Positions 22,130 through 34,599 of a DNA stretch of 64,000 nucleotides are shown one piece after another. The notes beneath the pieces were generated by a model. That model saw nothing but the letters and a program-made list of their open reading frames with translations. It had not been told where the DNA came from and did no database searches. Source of the stretch: Nemopilema nomurai (Eukaryota > Cnidaria > Scyphozoa > Rhizostomeae > Rhizostomatidae); contig ML133365.1 of assembly GCA_003864495.1 (NCBI GenBank), forward strand, positions 2,239,856 to 2,303,855, given 5' to 3'. A program made the position numbers and the translations under genes. Numbering within the stretch: position 1 is the first letter of the stretch; each line of letters begins with the position of its first letter.

Positions 22130-23056
22130 CTACAAGAAATATTCATTAAGTGTTGGGGCCTCAACTTCAAAGAATTTTGTAGTGCTGTTGCCATACAAGC
22201 ATGTTAAGGCATTTCTTAACAAGGCACTGACTACATCAAATTTCCCAACAGAACTGAGGCCAATCTTGAGATTCTTCTTAAAGTCCACAAACTTGAAGGA
22301 GTTGATGATGTCGCCAAACACCCACTCAACAGAAGTTCTGACTTGGCTCATCGATTGATTAAAAGCCAGCGCATCAGGCATGAGAGCAGCTCTTCTAGCA
22401 AAGGGGCGTTGTAGGTGAACACGATGCGGGTAAGCAGGATCACCATATAGGCAGAGAGCTACACCATCTGGGGAAAAAGAGTGTTGTTCCAACTGCTCCA
22501 CTAGACCAGACATGGCAAGCAGTCTGCTGTCGTTTCTTCTACCTTCAACAGGCCCAAAAAGGTCTGCAATCATACCATTTGGAGCAACAACAGACTGAAA
22601 TTTGAGTGCATGAACCCTTTTGTGCCCATTGTAGACAGCTCTCTGATTTCTTGTTGGCCTGCATATGGGCCTTACTGTGCCGTCAACAAAGCCCCGGCAG
22701 TTGTCCAATACAGCACCTTTACTACGAATCGCACCAGCAAATGACTGGAGATTCTCTCTTGAAAGCCATGGCTGGTTTAGGTCATCGAGTAGATTGAAAA
22801 ACCTGTCGTATATGTCATCAACCACCAAGTTGAAAATCATGCACAGTTGAGGAACAGGTCTTCCGAATCTTGGGACTAAATCCGCGTACGGACAGGGATA
22901 CGTGAAACGCTTCAAACAGACACAAAGCGCTTCAACGGGGTCTACAATAACACAATTGTAGCAACGGTAAACTCCTGGCAGATGAAGGGCTTTAACAATG
23001 TTATAAATGTCCTGTTTTTTGAAGCGCATTTCAACAGAGCACTCCTCGTCAGCCAT
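22130..23056 (-). CDS. HARBI1-like PIF/Harbinger transposase, apparently intact
   Basis: A 308-residue open frame from MADEECSVEM. I chose this Met because it follows the family's usual N-terminus; the frame remains open a further 58 codons upstream without homology. The DDE_4-type catalytic triad is visible: Asp125 in GFVDGTV, Asp206 in LYGDPAYP and Glu244 in SVEWVFGD. The VYNGHKRVHALKFQ block (141-154) typical of HARBI1 relatives is also present. There is no internal stop or frameshift, making this the best preserved transposase in the window. Length is close to, slightly below, typical HARBI1. It pairs convergently with the MYB-like gene at 20,628-21,363. A domesticated, non-mobile HARBI1-like gene is an alternative, because I could not locate terminal repeats. 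Confidence 0.85.
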   Translation of the reverse strand: MADEECSVEMRFKKQDIYNIVKALHLPGVYRCYNCVIVDPVEALCVCLKRFTYPCPYADLVPRFGRPVPQLCMIFNLVVDDIYDRFFNLLDDLNQPWLSRENLQSFAGAIRSKGAVLDNCRGFVDGTVRPICRPTRNQRAVYNGHKRVHALKFQSVVAPNGMIADLFGPVEGRRNDSRLLAMSGLVEQLEQHSFSPDGVALCLYGDPAYPHRVHLQRPFARRAALMPDALAFNQSMSQVRTSVEWVFGDIINSFKFVDFKKNLKIGLSSVGKFDVVSALLRNALTCLYGNSTTKFFEVEAPTLNEYFL

Positions 23057-23505
23057 ATCTTCCAAGCTAAAACATTCATATTTAAAATATGCAAGCTCTA
23101 AATGAGGATTCGCGTTGTTTGCGTTACCATGGTGTAATAAACTCAACCGGGACAAACTCAAGCATTCTGTCTGTGACACAGCCTTACAGTGACAGATTTG
23201 TACCAAATGTGCAAAGAACAGAATTTCCAAAGCTACTTACAGATTTGAAGAATGATGAAATGCTTCGGGCAGAAAATGACGAACTGTTAAAAATTTGTGA
23301 AGACATAGAGATTAAGATGACATAGGAGGAAGTTGATGTTAAAGAGGATGATTCAAGGGGTCAGGCAGCTTCAAACGTGTAGTTCAGATATGGAGCTGGT
23401 AGAATAAGGCCTGACTCAAACGTTACGCTTCTCGTGTGCCGAAACTAACTCAAAAATTAAGTACATGAGGGGAGCGTCGTTTGTGTCAACTTGGTACGGC
23501 AGATT

Positions 23506-26313
23506 CAGGGCTGCCATCTGGCCTAATTGGAGGCCAGATTTATGAAATCTGGCCTCTTCGCGATGGTCTGGGCTACGGATAATTTACCATGACCTGCAGT
23601 TGAATTTTGGCTAAATTTTTGCCCACTAAAACTTTTTAAAATCTTTAAGTTTAAAACCTCTTAATTTTGAATTTAATTCCATTTCCAATTAAGGGAAATC
23701 ACATGAAAAAGTGATAAAACCAGTTCACTGACTCCCACAATAAGCGCAGTTGTAACCTTACACTTGCATCATGCTAATTGCCCCATTAGATATTAGATAG
23801 AAGGGTGTATATCCGACACATGGCAGAAAAATTGCACCGCACAGGTCAAAGCACAGAGGTTTCAAATTCTGATAATTAATTGTAATGAATAAAGAGAGCT
23901 TAAATTGTGCAAAGGATAATAGGAGTGTTTCAAAAGATACATTCTTTTGATCGCCTTAAATTGTTTTCATTCGCCAGAAGATTCGAAACTTCGAATCGTC
24001 CCAAGACTTTTTGAACGGTAGTGTATATTCAAGAAACTTCAGTTTATCTTATCATTTTCACCACGCTCATTCATCAATCGGTCGCTAATATTCAAATTTG
24101 AAATTTGTTAATGCTGAGATTATGGCTTCGTCCACATCAAATTATACTAAATCTTCAAAGTGGAAAGGCTGTTATGATTCTTCTCGAAAGTACAAAAAGA
24201 GTTGGGAAAAGAAACATGTTTGGCTATCTCAGTCTTCAGACGGCAAAGGCAATGCATATTGCAAGTAATGCAGAAAACACTGCAGCCAAAGTTATGGTCG
24301 ATTTCAAAGCATGAAGTCAGTGAAGAACACAGCAGCAAAGTGCGAGAAAGGCAACAAATTAGGCCATTGCTTTAGAAAAAAAACCAAAAGCTGGTACTAA
24401 CGACGAAGTGAAGAGAGCTGAAATCAGCGTAGCAATTGCAGTTGCATGCCACTCAGCAATAGTGGCAGTTGATCATCTTGGGGAGATCATGACGGAATAC
24501 GGCAAAGGCAGCACGATTGGCGAAATTCGTCTCCATAGAACCAAATGCAGCCAACTGCTGACAAAAGTCATTTCTCCAGCAATGAAACATGAACTTCAAG
24601 AGGATGCAAAAGACAAGGGCTTCGCTATGCTGATTGATGAAACGACTGACGTTGACGACTATTTATGCATCTGCATTAGAAACTTCAGCGAACAAAATTT
24701 GAAAATTGAGACAGCGTATGTCGGCATGGTTGAGGTAACTGAGGCAACAGGTGAAAGCTTGTTCCAGGCCTTAAAAGCTGCTCTTGAAGGAATTGGACTC
24801 AACTCAGCAAATTGCTTTGGCTTTGCCAGTGATGGTGCATCGACAATGGTTGGGGTCAGAAATTCGGTTTGGACAAGAATGAAAGAAGTTTCACCTAACT
24901 GCACAATGATGAAGTGTATTTGCCACTCACTTGAGTTGTGCACTCAACATGCCTTCGAAGTGATGCCTGCTAACCTTGGTTTCTTGTTAAAAGAAATACC
25001 TAAATGGTTTTCTAAAAGCACTACCAGGCGAGAAGCATTTAAGGAACTGTTAATCGTAATGGACCCAAGGGAAGAATCTGCAGCAAAACCCTTGTCGTTT
25101 CAGAAATTGTCAACGACTCGCTGGCTTGTGAGAGGCAAAGTTATTTATAACTTGTTGGTCAATTGGGAGGAAATCAAAGCCTATTTCATGGTAGAGGAGC
25201 CCAACCACAAATCTGATGTGAGATACAAAGCCAGGATGATTTTGAGCATGGTGAACGATCCAGTGAACCTTTCTACTTTCACATTCTGTCACCAGTGGTT
25301 ACGGAATTTGAAAGAGTAAACGCCTTCTTTCAAACGACAAATGCCGACCAGTCCACCAGCTTTTCTGTCTTCAAAAGTCTTTACATGAAAGAATCTACGG
25401 CTTTGGGGGAGGAGACACTATTCTGCCTTTGTCGTGCATTGACTTTGGCGCGAAGTACTTGATGGAAACAAAAAAGTACATGGAAGGACAAGGAAACAGC
25501 AGCACCGCCAAGGAAATTGTGAAGGACATTTCCACAAGATGCAAGAGTTTTCTTGTGGAACTTCTTCAACAAGAAAGGAAGAGGCTGCCAGACAACGAGA
25601 AATTATTCTGTGGTCTGAACAATCTAAATCCGAAGATTTCCTTGTCGCAAATGGACCGTCCGTTGCTTGTTTCGCTGCCTATGCTTCACATTGCCAGAGA
25701 TATAACGGCTGTAGAAGAGCAGTACCGCCAAATACTTCACGTGGACTGGGCATCCGAAGAAGTCTTTAGCGGTAAAATTCCTTCAGATTCGGCAGATTTT
25801 TGGGCAGGTGTATACCAATTTCAGAAAGTTTTAGAGCAAAGGCAATTTAAAGATCTTGCCCTTTATGCCCTGACTGCGCTTGCCACTCCAGTAAGCAATG
25901 CCGTCTGTGAAAGAGTATTCTCTCAGCTGACGTGCGTCAAGACAAGGCTGAGAAATTCAATGAAATTGCAGATGCTGGATGCCATCATCCGCATTAGATC
26001 CAGCTTGAAGATGAGAGGATATTGTTGTAAAGATTTCAAGCGAACCCCAAAAATGTTGGAACTGTTCAATTCAGCAAACATGCGCCAAGAGAAGTGTGAT
26101 GAAGAAGAAATTGTCTGCTTGCACGCTTTTTAACATTTTTACGGTTTTTAACATTTCTACCTATTACATTTCTATCTACCTGTTATTTCAAACGAAAATC
26201 CTTTGTTGTGAAACAATAGGCGTTGTTTAAATTTTTTGGCTACTTGGGCGAAGATTTGGCCTACTAAAATCTTAAATCTGGCAACCGCTGACCAAAGGCA
26301 TGTGGCAGCCCTG
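23506..26313 (+). mobile_element. hAT-2: second hAT of the hAT-1 family (2,808 bp)
   Basis: Terminal inverted repeats begin CAGGGCTGCCA on the left (23,506) and are complemented by TGGCAGCCCTG at 26,303-26,313. They are flanked by a perfect 8-bp duplication GGCAGATT (23,498-23,505 and 26,314-26,321). The encoded transposase is clearly the same family as hAT-1, but the coding region has far more damage. Internal terminal bases also echo hAT-1, with TAGGCC and TCTGGCC motifs near both ends. Confidence 0.92.
24122..26133 (+). pseudogene. hAT-2 transposase pseudogene
   Basis: The start reads MASSTSNYTKSSKWKGCYDSS, matching the hAT-1 product. The zinc finger is hit by a TAA (about 24,269) directly between its two first cysteines, followed by a frameshift and another stop near 24,373. 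The long middle segment (24,408-25,319) carries VDHLGEI, LIDETTDV (with a short deletion after it relative to hAT-1), CFGFASDGASTMVG, CICHSL and RWLVRGK. Frameshifts near 25,265 and 25,350-25,430 lead to the last segment (25,429-26,133) with the dimerisation block LATPVSNAVCERVFSQ. At least four lesions make it non-functional. It is useful mainly as a reference for reading across the single break in hAT-1. Confidence 0.9.
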
Positions 26314-26321
26314 GGCAGATT

Positions 26322-26910
26322 GAGTAAGGAGCAGCAGACTTGTTTGGAAAGGCAGAGCTTGCAGACCTATACGACTCCAGCACGACACAGTTTCAAGCGT
26401 TGAACTTGTCATGTACCGAACTCAATGCATAATTACATTTAGTGTATTTTTTCCCCAGATCTCATTTCTTGCTTGCAGGGCTCATAAGTTTCAAACAACT
26501 TTTGGTGCGAAACAAGTCTAATACAATCGGGGCGATTCTAAAGGCTTATGGCGTAAGCTGAAAATCTTATTCCTTTTCCCTACTTTCAAAGTGTTTTTTA
26601 CAATAAAAATTTTGGACTTTTATTTTCACGTTTTTCTAGAGGAACTTGCAAAGTAATCCTAGTAAACAATAAATTTTCAGAATTCTCTGTGACATTGAAA
26701 CAAGTATTTACATGATTTTCACTCAATTTGTTGTTATTAAGTTTTTTTCTGACTAAGGAACCATACATTAACAATGTTGATATTAAAGGCAATGTGTCCA
26801 TATAAAACGAGCGTATACCCTTAGCAATGGGACATTGCTGACTCAGGCTAGTTTTCCAGTGATATGCAACTGATCACATGTTATGCGCGCTTCGCTTCAG
26901 CCTAGTGAAA
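26322..26910. other. No supported gene
   Basis: Flanking sequence to the right of hAT-2. Part of it (near 26,384-26,440) weakly resembles bases to the left of the insertion (23,415-23,470), including a CGTACCGAAC-like string, but I cannot assign it. No coding frame is supportable. Confidence 0.4.
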
Positions 26911-26916
26911 TTGCAA

Positions 26917-27731
26917 ATGGCGGCGAGTAACAATTTGCAATCGAAGCAAAAACGTTTGTCTTTGAGTTTGGGTATTGACAAGGAAAAAACCAAGAAGTCA
27001 TCAAACAGTTTTATAAAAAGGGACGATTTTGGTTTTTCATACAATGCGGAGCCGAAGGGGAGGGAAGAAGTGGGTGGTTTATCATCGGAGTCCAAGAAGA
27101 AAAAAAAAGGAAACGGTCCACTGAATCTTCATTCAAAGATTGTGATACCCAATAAAATTGTCCTAAAGTATCAATCTGGAAAGGGGGAAGTTTATGCGAA
27201 TATCCCTATCCCATATGATCAACCAACGTCGAGGTAGGCCTAAACAAAGTATGTATTAGGGCCCACCTGTATAACTTTGAGGTCATACTCTTGTTCTTGT
27301 GATTTTCATTATCCTGAATTATCTACCAGTCTTACCTTTGACGTTATTCTGGACTACATTTCCAAATAGCAACTTATATTTTTCACATTACAATGTGTAA
27401 AGTGCTATGATGGAGGGGAACATGAATTTGAAGATGATGTTGTTCCAATTCAAACTGCATGCAGCACTCCAATAAAAAAACCCTAATAACAACAGGTATT
27501 GTTTTCATTCACATCCACTACGTATTATGTCTTCAAAACTGTTATCTTTAATATTATGATTTTTACTGCAATATTTTTCCTTTTTTGCACAGTTTAAAAG
27601 CTGAAGTTATTCTAACAATGTTGTTTTTTATGAAAAAGTTTTAAATTTTCTACATTTTTCAGGTTTATTCCTATGGATATTTCAGAAACAGAGACTTTTC
27701 TGCATGCAGGTCCCCCTGACATTTGAAAACA
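26917..27731 (+). pseudogene. Putative 5' exons of an older Kolobok-like gene
   Basis: An ATG at 26,917 opens MAASNNLQSKQKRLSLSLG, Lys/Ser-rich, running to PTSR before a GAG|GTAGGC donor (27,233). A second coding-like patch (about 27,390-27,486) reads CVKCYDGGEHEFEDDVVPIQT, with a possible C-x2-C pair and an A7-run shift. A third (27,663-27,731) reads FIPMDISETETFLHAGPPD between a TTTTCAG acceptor and a GTAAGT donor. None has a domain I can name. They sit just left of the TTAA insertion site of Kolobok-1, while a Kolobok-like catalytic segment on the same strand lies just right of it (35,091-35,707). Linking them into one gene is an inference. Splice phases could not be fully reconciled. Confidence 0.35.
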
Positions 27732-28209
27732 GTAAGTGAAAAGTTGTACAATTATTGAAAGGATACACAAGTGCAGTTATTTTCAATTTACCAAGTAAAA
27801 TCACCTATTTAACATGTTGAGTAAACTCACTTATCAGACTAGATGTTTCTAATTTTTTTCTACAGCCTAAAGTGCCTAGAAAGCAGCCTTGACCCTTCTG
27901 AAGCAGCCTGCTAATAATGACCTTTCTGGAGCAGCTTCTTAAAGTGCCACTGAACTACTTTAGTGAAAATTTTGACCATGTGTTTTTTTATATTTTATCG
28001 ATTAATTAAGAGCCGCTGAATTGAATAGTGCAATTATTTTTTGCGTGTCGTCTCTATAATACCTTTTAATTGAGCCCGAAAGTGTTGATTTTCGTGATCT
28101 TTTGTGCGAAAAAATCTACGCGGTCAGTCAGGAATGCGTGACGTAATCTGATTTATACATCAGTCACGCACATACGGGTTTAGTATTAGTATACCAAAAG
28201 CCGGGTGAA

Positions 28210-31200
28210 ATGGAAGTGAAGAAGAAGAAAAATACAGGCGGGAAAGGAAGGTACTGTGTTGCTGGGGCACCTAACGAAACCAGCTGTACAAATAATAGTT
28301 ACACGCCTGGAGTATCGATGCATATTTTCCCAAGAAACCCGCAGCAAAGAAGACAGTGGGTCTCTTTCGTTTGAAGGCATAGAGCCGGCTTCACTCCATC
28401 TGCTACTTCCGCGTTATGCTCAATCCATTTCAAACCGACTGACTTTGCGAGGAGAATAGACATTAGCATTGGAAACCCAAGTGAAAACATTAAAAGCCTA
28501 AGAAGGCTTGAAATCGGAGCGATTCCAACAATCGATGCAGCTGGAACCCTTTCAGGAACGCCGGAAAGCGAAAGGGATAAACGGAATGCGAGAAAGGTTC
28601 GTAGGGCCTAATTTTTTTACAATGGGTCTTTTCTTTTGCAGATGTATTAAAATTTAATAATAAACATACATATGCACAAGAAAGGCTTAAGAGCTCCAAA
28701 TTAGGTTTAGGCTTTAATTTATACAAAAAGTAATGGTCTTTCTTATGACATTTCTAATGTCCTTGTAGCTGTTCTGTTCAATGTTTCTTCAATGCCAACT
28801 CCCAAAATTACTTTTTAGGCTTTAAAAAAAGCGATAGACGACGAAACGATAGCGAAGTTGCCTAACATTGACCCTAAAACCAAAGACACTGCCGATCCCT
28901 TCATCCTTGAATCAGTTCAATGCTCAAGTGAGGCTCATTCAGACGAATCTGTAGACACTCTAACCACAACAAAAGAAGCTAGCTGCCTTAAATGTCCAGT
29001 TTTGTCAGCTAAGCTAGTTACATGCCAGAAAAAAAACAGTAGGCTAAAGAAAGAGGTGAAGATGCTGAAAAAGAGAGTACATGAGTTGGAAAACCAGAAT
29101 GACGATGTAAGTTTTTAAGGTTGCTGTTTAGTGTATGACATTTTGTTAGCGTTAAATTTGATGATAAGAACTTTGATAAATTTATAAAACATAGATTCCA
29201 TACAGCGGTAAAGTTCTAGGAAAATAACAAGGGGGGCTCTTGCACTTAATGTAGTAAACAACAATAGCACAAGTAGAAATCTGCGAATTTTCCGCAGCCC
29301 CCCTAGCTCTACTCCCCCGATTCCATATATATCGAGCTATTAAAATTTTTTGAGTATCTTGTTGTCACCATTTCAGCTATCCAGCTCTGATGATGAGGAA
29401 ACGAATCACCAAGATGCTGATGGTGACATTTATTATTATGGAGAATCGGAAGATGGTGGTGGAAATGATGTTTTGTATGATGTTTTAGAAGAGAATGATA
29501 ATTTGGATTCTAGTGACAGTAATGTTGATTATGGGGAGGCAGAATCAGGTGGAGAAGAACCGGAAGAAACAATTGAAGATGCCTTCACTAATGCCACTAT
29601 GAGAAGAACAAAAAATGCAATGAAGTAAGTATAGAACATTTAAACACAATAGTAAGATAGGGATTAATACAGTAAAGGCACTAGTTAATATTTTACTGAA
29701 GACAAAATGGCTTGACAATTAAATCCATTCACATTTTATAGATTGACAGATATTTATTTAGATAGATTCAAGCTATCAATGAAGATGCTTCCACTAAATC
29801 CTCATACCTTCGCTATGTTACTGGTCTTGGCCACATGAATAGTATTTATCACATTTTATTTCTTTGCATTAGCAAGGTTTTTAATGATACCTATTTTATG
29901 CAGCATCGAGGAAAATATTTCAACCCAAGACGAACCAAAGTTCATTGTATTTCAATCAATGTTGGTGGCATTATTTTCTTTGTTATGCTTCAAATGTGGA
30001 GAAAAGAAACCATTGGTTGAATTTGTTAAGTATGGTACCATGGTAAAGGTCACCCAGTCATGCAGGAAATGCAAAAGAAAATTCATCTGGAGCAGCCAGC
30101 CATTGGTCCTGGGGCAGATTCCCACTGGCAACATTCTGTTAAGCTTTGCTACTCTTACTGCTGGTGCATCTATAAGCAAAGTACTGCTTCTTTTTCAGCA
30201 CATGGGAGTGTGCTGCTACCATGCTCGAACATTTTTTAAGCACCAGAAGAAGTTGTGTTTCCAACCATTATTCGATGCTGGGACCAATCTAGAGAAAACA
30301 TGCTTGCTACCCTTAGAAATATGAATAATCTTAGCTGGAGTGGGGATGGTCGTTTCGATTCTATGGGACATAATGCAAAATATGGTGTATACTCGATGTT
30401 TAACTCTTCCATCTCCAAGATTGTCCATTTCGAACTTTTACAGGTTTGAACAAGTTGTTTTAATATTTGAGCATGTAAATTCGTATGCTTTCATGCTTGC
30501 AAGATTCTAACAAGCCATAAAATAACAATCTCCTTTCAAACCTTGAATGTGACAAAACAACCAGGCTATCTTCTCATATCAATGTGTTGCAATTTATCAA
30601 CATTGACTACTACTTTGCAGCAAAAATTATATTCAAATACAATTATATGTCTGACATTGCATTAAATTTTGTTTTTACTAGATGCTCTCTCCTTATATAC
30701 AAAAAAACTACTAGTAAAACCAAGAGGTTTGTACCCTAAGTTTAGGCAACATATGATCCATTTTTAGGACAATATATGTATGTTGTAGCAGGTTTGCCTC
30801 CCTCTCATTAAAGTACCACATGAATTTCAAAGGCAAGTTCAGACTGTTTGTTTTCAGGAATCCTGTAATAACTTTTCTATTGCCAACATAAGTCAGTTCG
30901 AAAAGTATATCTGAACTAAAGAAATTTTCTCAGGCAAATGAGGCAGGAACCAGCAATGCCATGGAGTTGCTTGGAGCAAAGAAATGTTTTGCCAGTCTAC
31001 AGAAAGAAAAAGTTGACATATCAACATTTGTATCAGACCGCCATACTGGGATTGCAAAGTGGATAAGGAACAACCAGAAAGATACCCATCATTATTATGA
31101 CATTTGGCATGTGGCAAGGTCAATTTGTAAAAGGATTTCACAAGCTGCTAAAGAGAAAGGGTTGGACAGGCTGCAATATTGGGTCAAGGGAATTCGAAGA

Positions 31201-32664
31201 CATATGTATTGGTGTGTTTTATCAACAAGACAAGGCTTTGGTGCAATGATTGCTGCTAAATGGACATCCATTATGAGGCACATTGCAAACAGGCATGATG
31301 GCCATGACAATCCCCTTTTTCCAAAATGCGACCATGATCAACTGGAGAAGAGAAAATGGATCAAAATAGGTATGTATATAGGTCCCTTCTTTTTATCAAC
31401 AGTACTGTGCTGGGGAAATCATTTAGCTTTGCTCTGAAAAAGTATTTATCATAATCAATTATATTCCAGGGACACCAGCCTATGATAAACTTGAATCAAT
31501 TTTGATGAATAACAGAATCATAAATGACATAAAGAAACTCTCGCCAGACCTACAAACAAGCTGCCTTGAAGGGTATCATTCCCTTTTAAACCATTGGCAC
31601 CCGAAGATGTTATGCTTTTCATTCATTGGCACAAAGTGCAGGTTTGTTTTCTTAAAAACCCCTCATTCTAAAAGCATAATTGCTGACTGTACCTGTAGAA
31701 ACCAGAACTTTAAGCATTTCTGAAAATATCTGACAATATTCAGCTGTTTTCAACTTTCAAGTATAAAATAAAATTTCAACAATTGCATCTGCAGTGTATT
31801 TGAGAAGCAATTGCATTTTTATGGTACTTTTCCTTTAGTATTTCATCAAAAAATTGATTCCTGATAGGGTAATTCTTATTAATTTCTTTTTTTGATCTAG
31901 GATTATACTTGCTATTCTCCATTTTAATGAGAATTTACGTCGAGAAAGGCGATCCACAAAGACTGGACAAAAATCTCTCCATGTGACATATCCTAAATAC
32001 AAATTTGGTGACGAAGTCGTTCGTGAAATAGCTACCAATCCCACTTATGGTATGTTCTGAAACTCTTGGAGAGTTATTATGAGAGTTTTATTTTCGACTT
32101 GTGTGTCTTCTATTCATTGAATCTTTTAACCAAGATTGTTTAAAAAATGCTTAAAGAATTAGGTGCAAAGTTTTCCCCTTGTTACAGGTTATATAAGCGA
32201 ACTCAAAGATTTGCTGTTCTCACTTCCTGATGCCGCAATGAGTTTCATAACGGAAAGGGAGACAGCATTGGTCCCAGAAAACCTTACAAGCCAGTTCAAG
32301 GATAGAGCAAACAGGCAAGAAGCTATAGACTCCTGGAAGGCTAGGCAGAAGGCCATTACAAACTTATTTCCATCAGGTAATACAATAAAATTACTATTAC
32401 AGAGGGGCCATTATTTAAAAAAACAATGTCCTTCAATTACTATGAAGTGCTGTTAGATCAAACATCTTATAATTTGGTTGCAAATAAGCCTATTAACAAA
32501 AATTTTATATTTTAGCTGAAGAACAGAATCTTTTAGCAGACCAACAAGAAGCTTATGATGTGTCAGCAAGTGTCCCAGCTTCAAAAAAGAAGAAAATGGC
32601 AGTACCTCATTGTAGAAAGTGTGGACAACCAAGAAAGGGACATACTTGCAGCTTTAACACATAG
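28210..32664 (+). pseudogene. Kolobok-1 THAP-domain transposase, nine exons
   Basis: Exons: 28,210-28,596; 28,819-29,106; 29,377-29,624; 29,904-30,443; 30,934-31,369; 31,470-31,641; 31,901-32,049; 32,188-32,376; 32,516-32,664. Exon 1 is a THAP zinc finger (YC ... SC ... MHIFP ... QW ... FTP ... LCSIHF) that would bind the element ends; its first Cys pair is unusually far apart. Exon 2 ends in a coiled coil; exon 3 is acidic. Exon 4 has paired cysteines (CFKCGEKK, CRKCKRKF), W.SQP and the catalytic-type GDGRFDS (near 30,345). Exon 5 has SDRHTG (near 31,033) and DIWHVAR. Exon 6 has CLEGYHS, the likely catalytic Glu (near 31,565). The last exon ends in a Cys-rich CRKCGQPRKGHTC tail. Lesions seen: an in-frame TGA at 28,372-28,374 (likely CGA originally) and a one-base frameshift near 30,254. 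Otherwise all junctions examined keep phase. Confidence 0.8.
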
Positions 32665-33345
32665 TTATAGTGAAAAAGATGGAGATATTCTTCCATTGCA
32701 GGGAACTTTCTCCCAATAATGCAAAAAAAGATAAACAAAATATTTAAGAATCAATTTTTGGAAATTGGTCATGTATTCCTAGCAAATAATGTTGGATTAG
32801 GAGGAATATCTTACTTTCATACACCTTAACATGCAAACCTTACAGAAAGATGTAAGCAGCAGTCTTGTGTTTTCATAACCTACACATTTTGAATGGCATA
32901 CAACTTAAAACCTGCTTCAGTCTACAAGGTCGCGTTGTTGACTCGATTTGTATCCCTTTTTTGCTCCTGTTGGGAATTTCTCTCTTATGATTTTATATAT
33001 GCAGGCTGGAAGAGGTCGGGCATTATCGTATCCAAGAAAGCCAAACATCCAGCGAATAAGCCATCTGTATGCAACAGCTCTTAAAATCTGCAAAAAAGAT
33101 AAGATGCTTTGTAGAATTATCAAGAGGTTTCTTGACCTAACATTTAGTTTAATCAAGGAAAAATTGCTTTATGTACAATGAATTGAAGATTTCAGTTGGA
33201 ATATTGTCTCTTACTGTAGTCTCTAATTGCTTTAACTTTATTTTTGCTTATATAACTAACTTATGTACAAAATAGTTAATTCACATGTCTTATTCCAATT
33301 TTTCAAAGCCATTTTTAAAGAGTTTACTGTGGAACGCCTTACTAT

Positions 33346-34599
33346 CTAAAGACTGTTTTCCAGCATCTGTGTATTGCAATAAATATAGCATAAAGACTGT
33401 GTTGCAATTGTGTCAAATTTTGGCCTCCATTTTTCTTTGAGGAAATTCCACTCTCCTGGATAAAATTTTTTTATAAACCTACTCATTTTCTGTTTGATTT
33501 GTTGACGCTTGTAGCATTTTCCATCCCTAGCTTTGAAAAGAGATCCAGCAAGTTTTAGGACAGTTTTGTTTGATAAAGCAGAGAAATCTGGATGATTAGT
33601 AACACATCTCAGTTCTTCTGCTGTTCCCTGAAATACCAACTGTCCAATAGCCTGTTGTACCTCCCAACAGCATCTGTATTCCCTAGAAGCGACTAGGCCT
33701 TCAACAGAGCATTTCCCACAATGACACCTAGGAGTTCAATTGAAGATATTTAAATAAATAATTTGCACAAATAAGTTAACATTGTTTATGCATATCAAAG
33801 ATATTCCTTTGGGTTGCTTGCAACCATTTGTTAAACAGGTTAACCAAGGCCTTCATTTACTTTATGCTTTGCTGCGAAACCTTAGAATTAAAAAAACAAA
33901 ATAAAAAATAAAGTTGATTAAAAAAGGGCCCAATTTTTTAAAATTATTACTTTGATTAAATATTGACTGGTAAAACTTCATTTGAATATAAAATATTGCC
34001 ACTTCCCCTCATAAAGCACCCCTACCACATCCTATTTTATTGCTGTTGTTAATAATCTCCAGTTATTGTTTGACTGTAATTGAACTTTTCTCGTAACAAG
34101 GAGGTAGCATAGAAATTTTCAGGAAACTCAGTGATCTTTCGATTTAACTAAGGTCTCATCTACAGTTACCTTTCTTCAAATTTTACTCGAAACACGTTAA
34201 ATTTTTTGTTTACTTACGTATACGCGCCTGTAGTAAAATATAGGCCTATGTCTAGGCCATCTACACTTTACTTTGAACGTCAATCTTATCTTATGGAGGA
34301 TGAGGTTATAGGAATAGAAAATATTAACAAAATATTATATGCCATTTAACCTACCATTCCTCAATTGGCACCCTTCTTTCGTACCTTGCTTCCAGAGCCT
34401 CAAACGGAATTCCATCAATGTCAGGGTCATCGTCGGCCAGTCCTTCGCTACTCGATGACGAAGCAAGAGGCTCATCCTGATAGGGCTCAAAACTAGTTGC
34501 CACGTCACACTGTTGCTGCTCTATTCTATCGTGATCAAGGATAGTCTCGTCGTCACTTGTTGTTGCAAAAGAGACATCTGAATTATCCGTCTCTGACAT
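33346..34599 (-). CDS. P2RX7_C-domain protein encoded inside Kolobok-1
   Basis: Two exons: 34,599-34,355 and 33,727-33,346, joined by a GTAGGT donor and a CTCCTAG acceptor that split a Trp codon (TG|G). The joined frame is open for 208 residues. Residues 1-80 are acidic and Ser-rich (SDVSFATTSDDE, ASSSSSEGLADDD). From the junction comes WCHCGKC, then RCC (residue ~100), then RCVTNHPDF, then a basic C-terminus. This is the Cys/His layout of the cytoplasmic C-terminal domain of P2X7 receptors, without any channel or membrane segment. It is convergent with the transposase and within the same terminal repeats. No frameshift or stop was found, in contrast to most neighbours. Function is unknown; it may bind nucleotide, Zn or protein partners and aid transposition or host interaction. 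The family assignment rests on motif memory. Confidence 0.75.
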
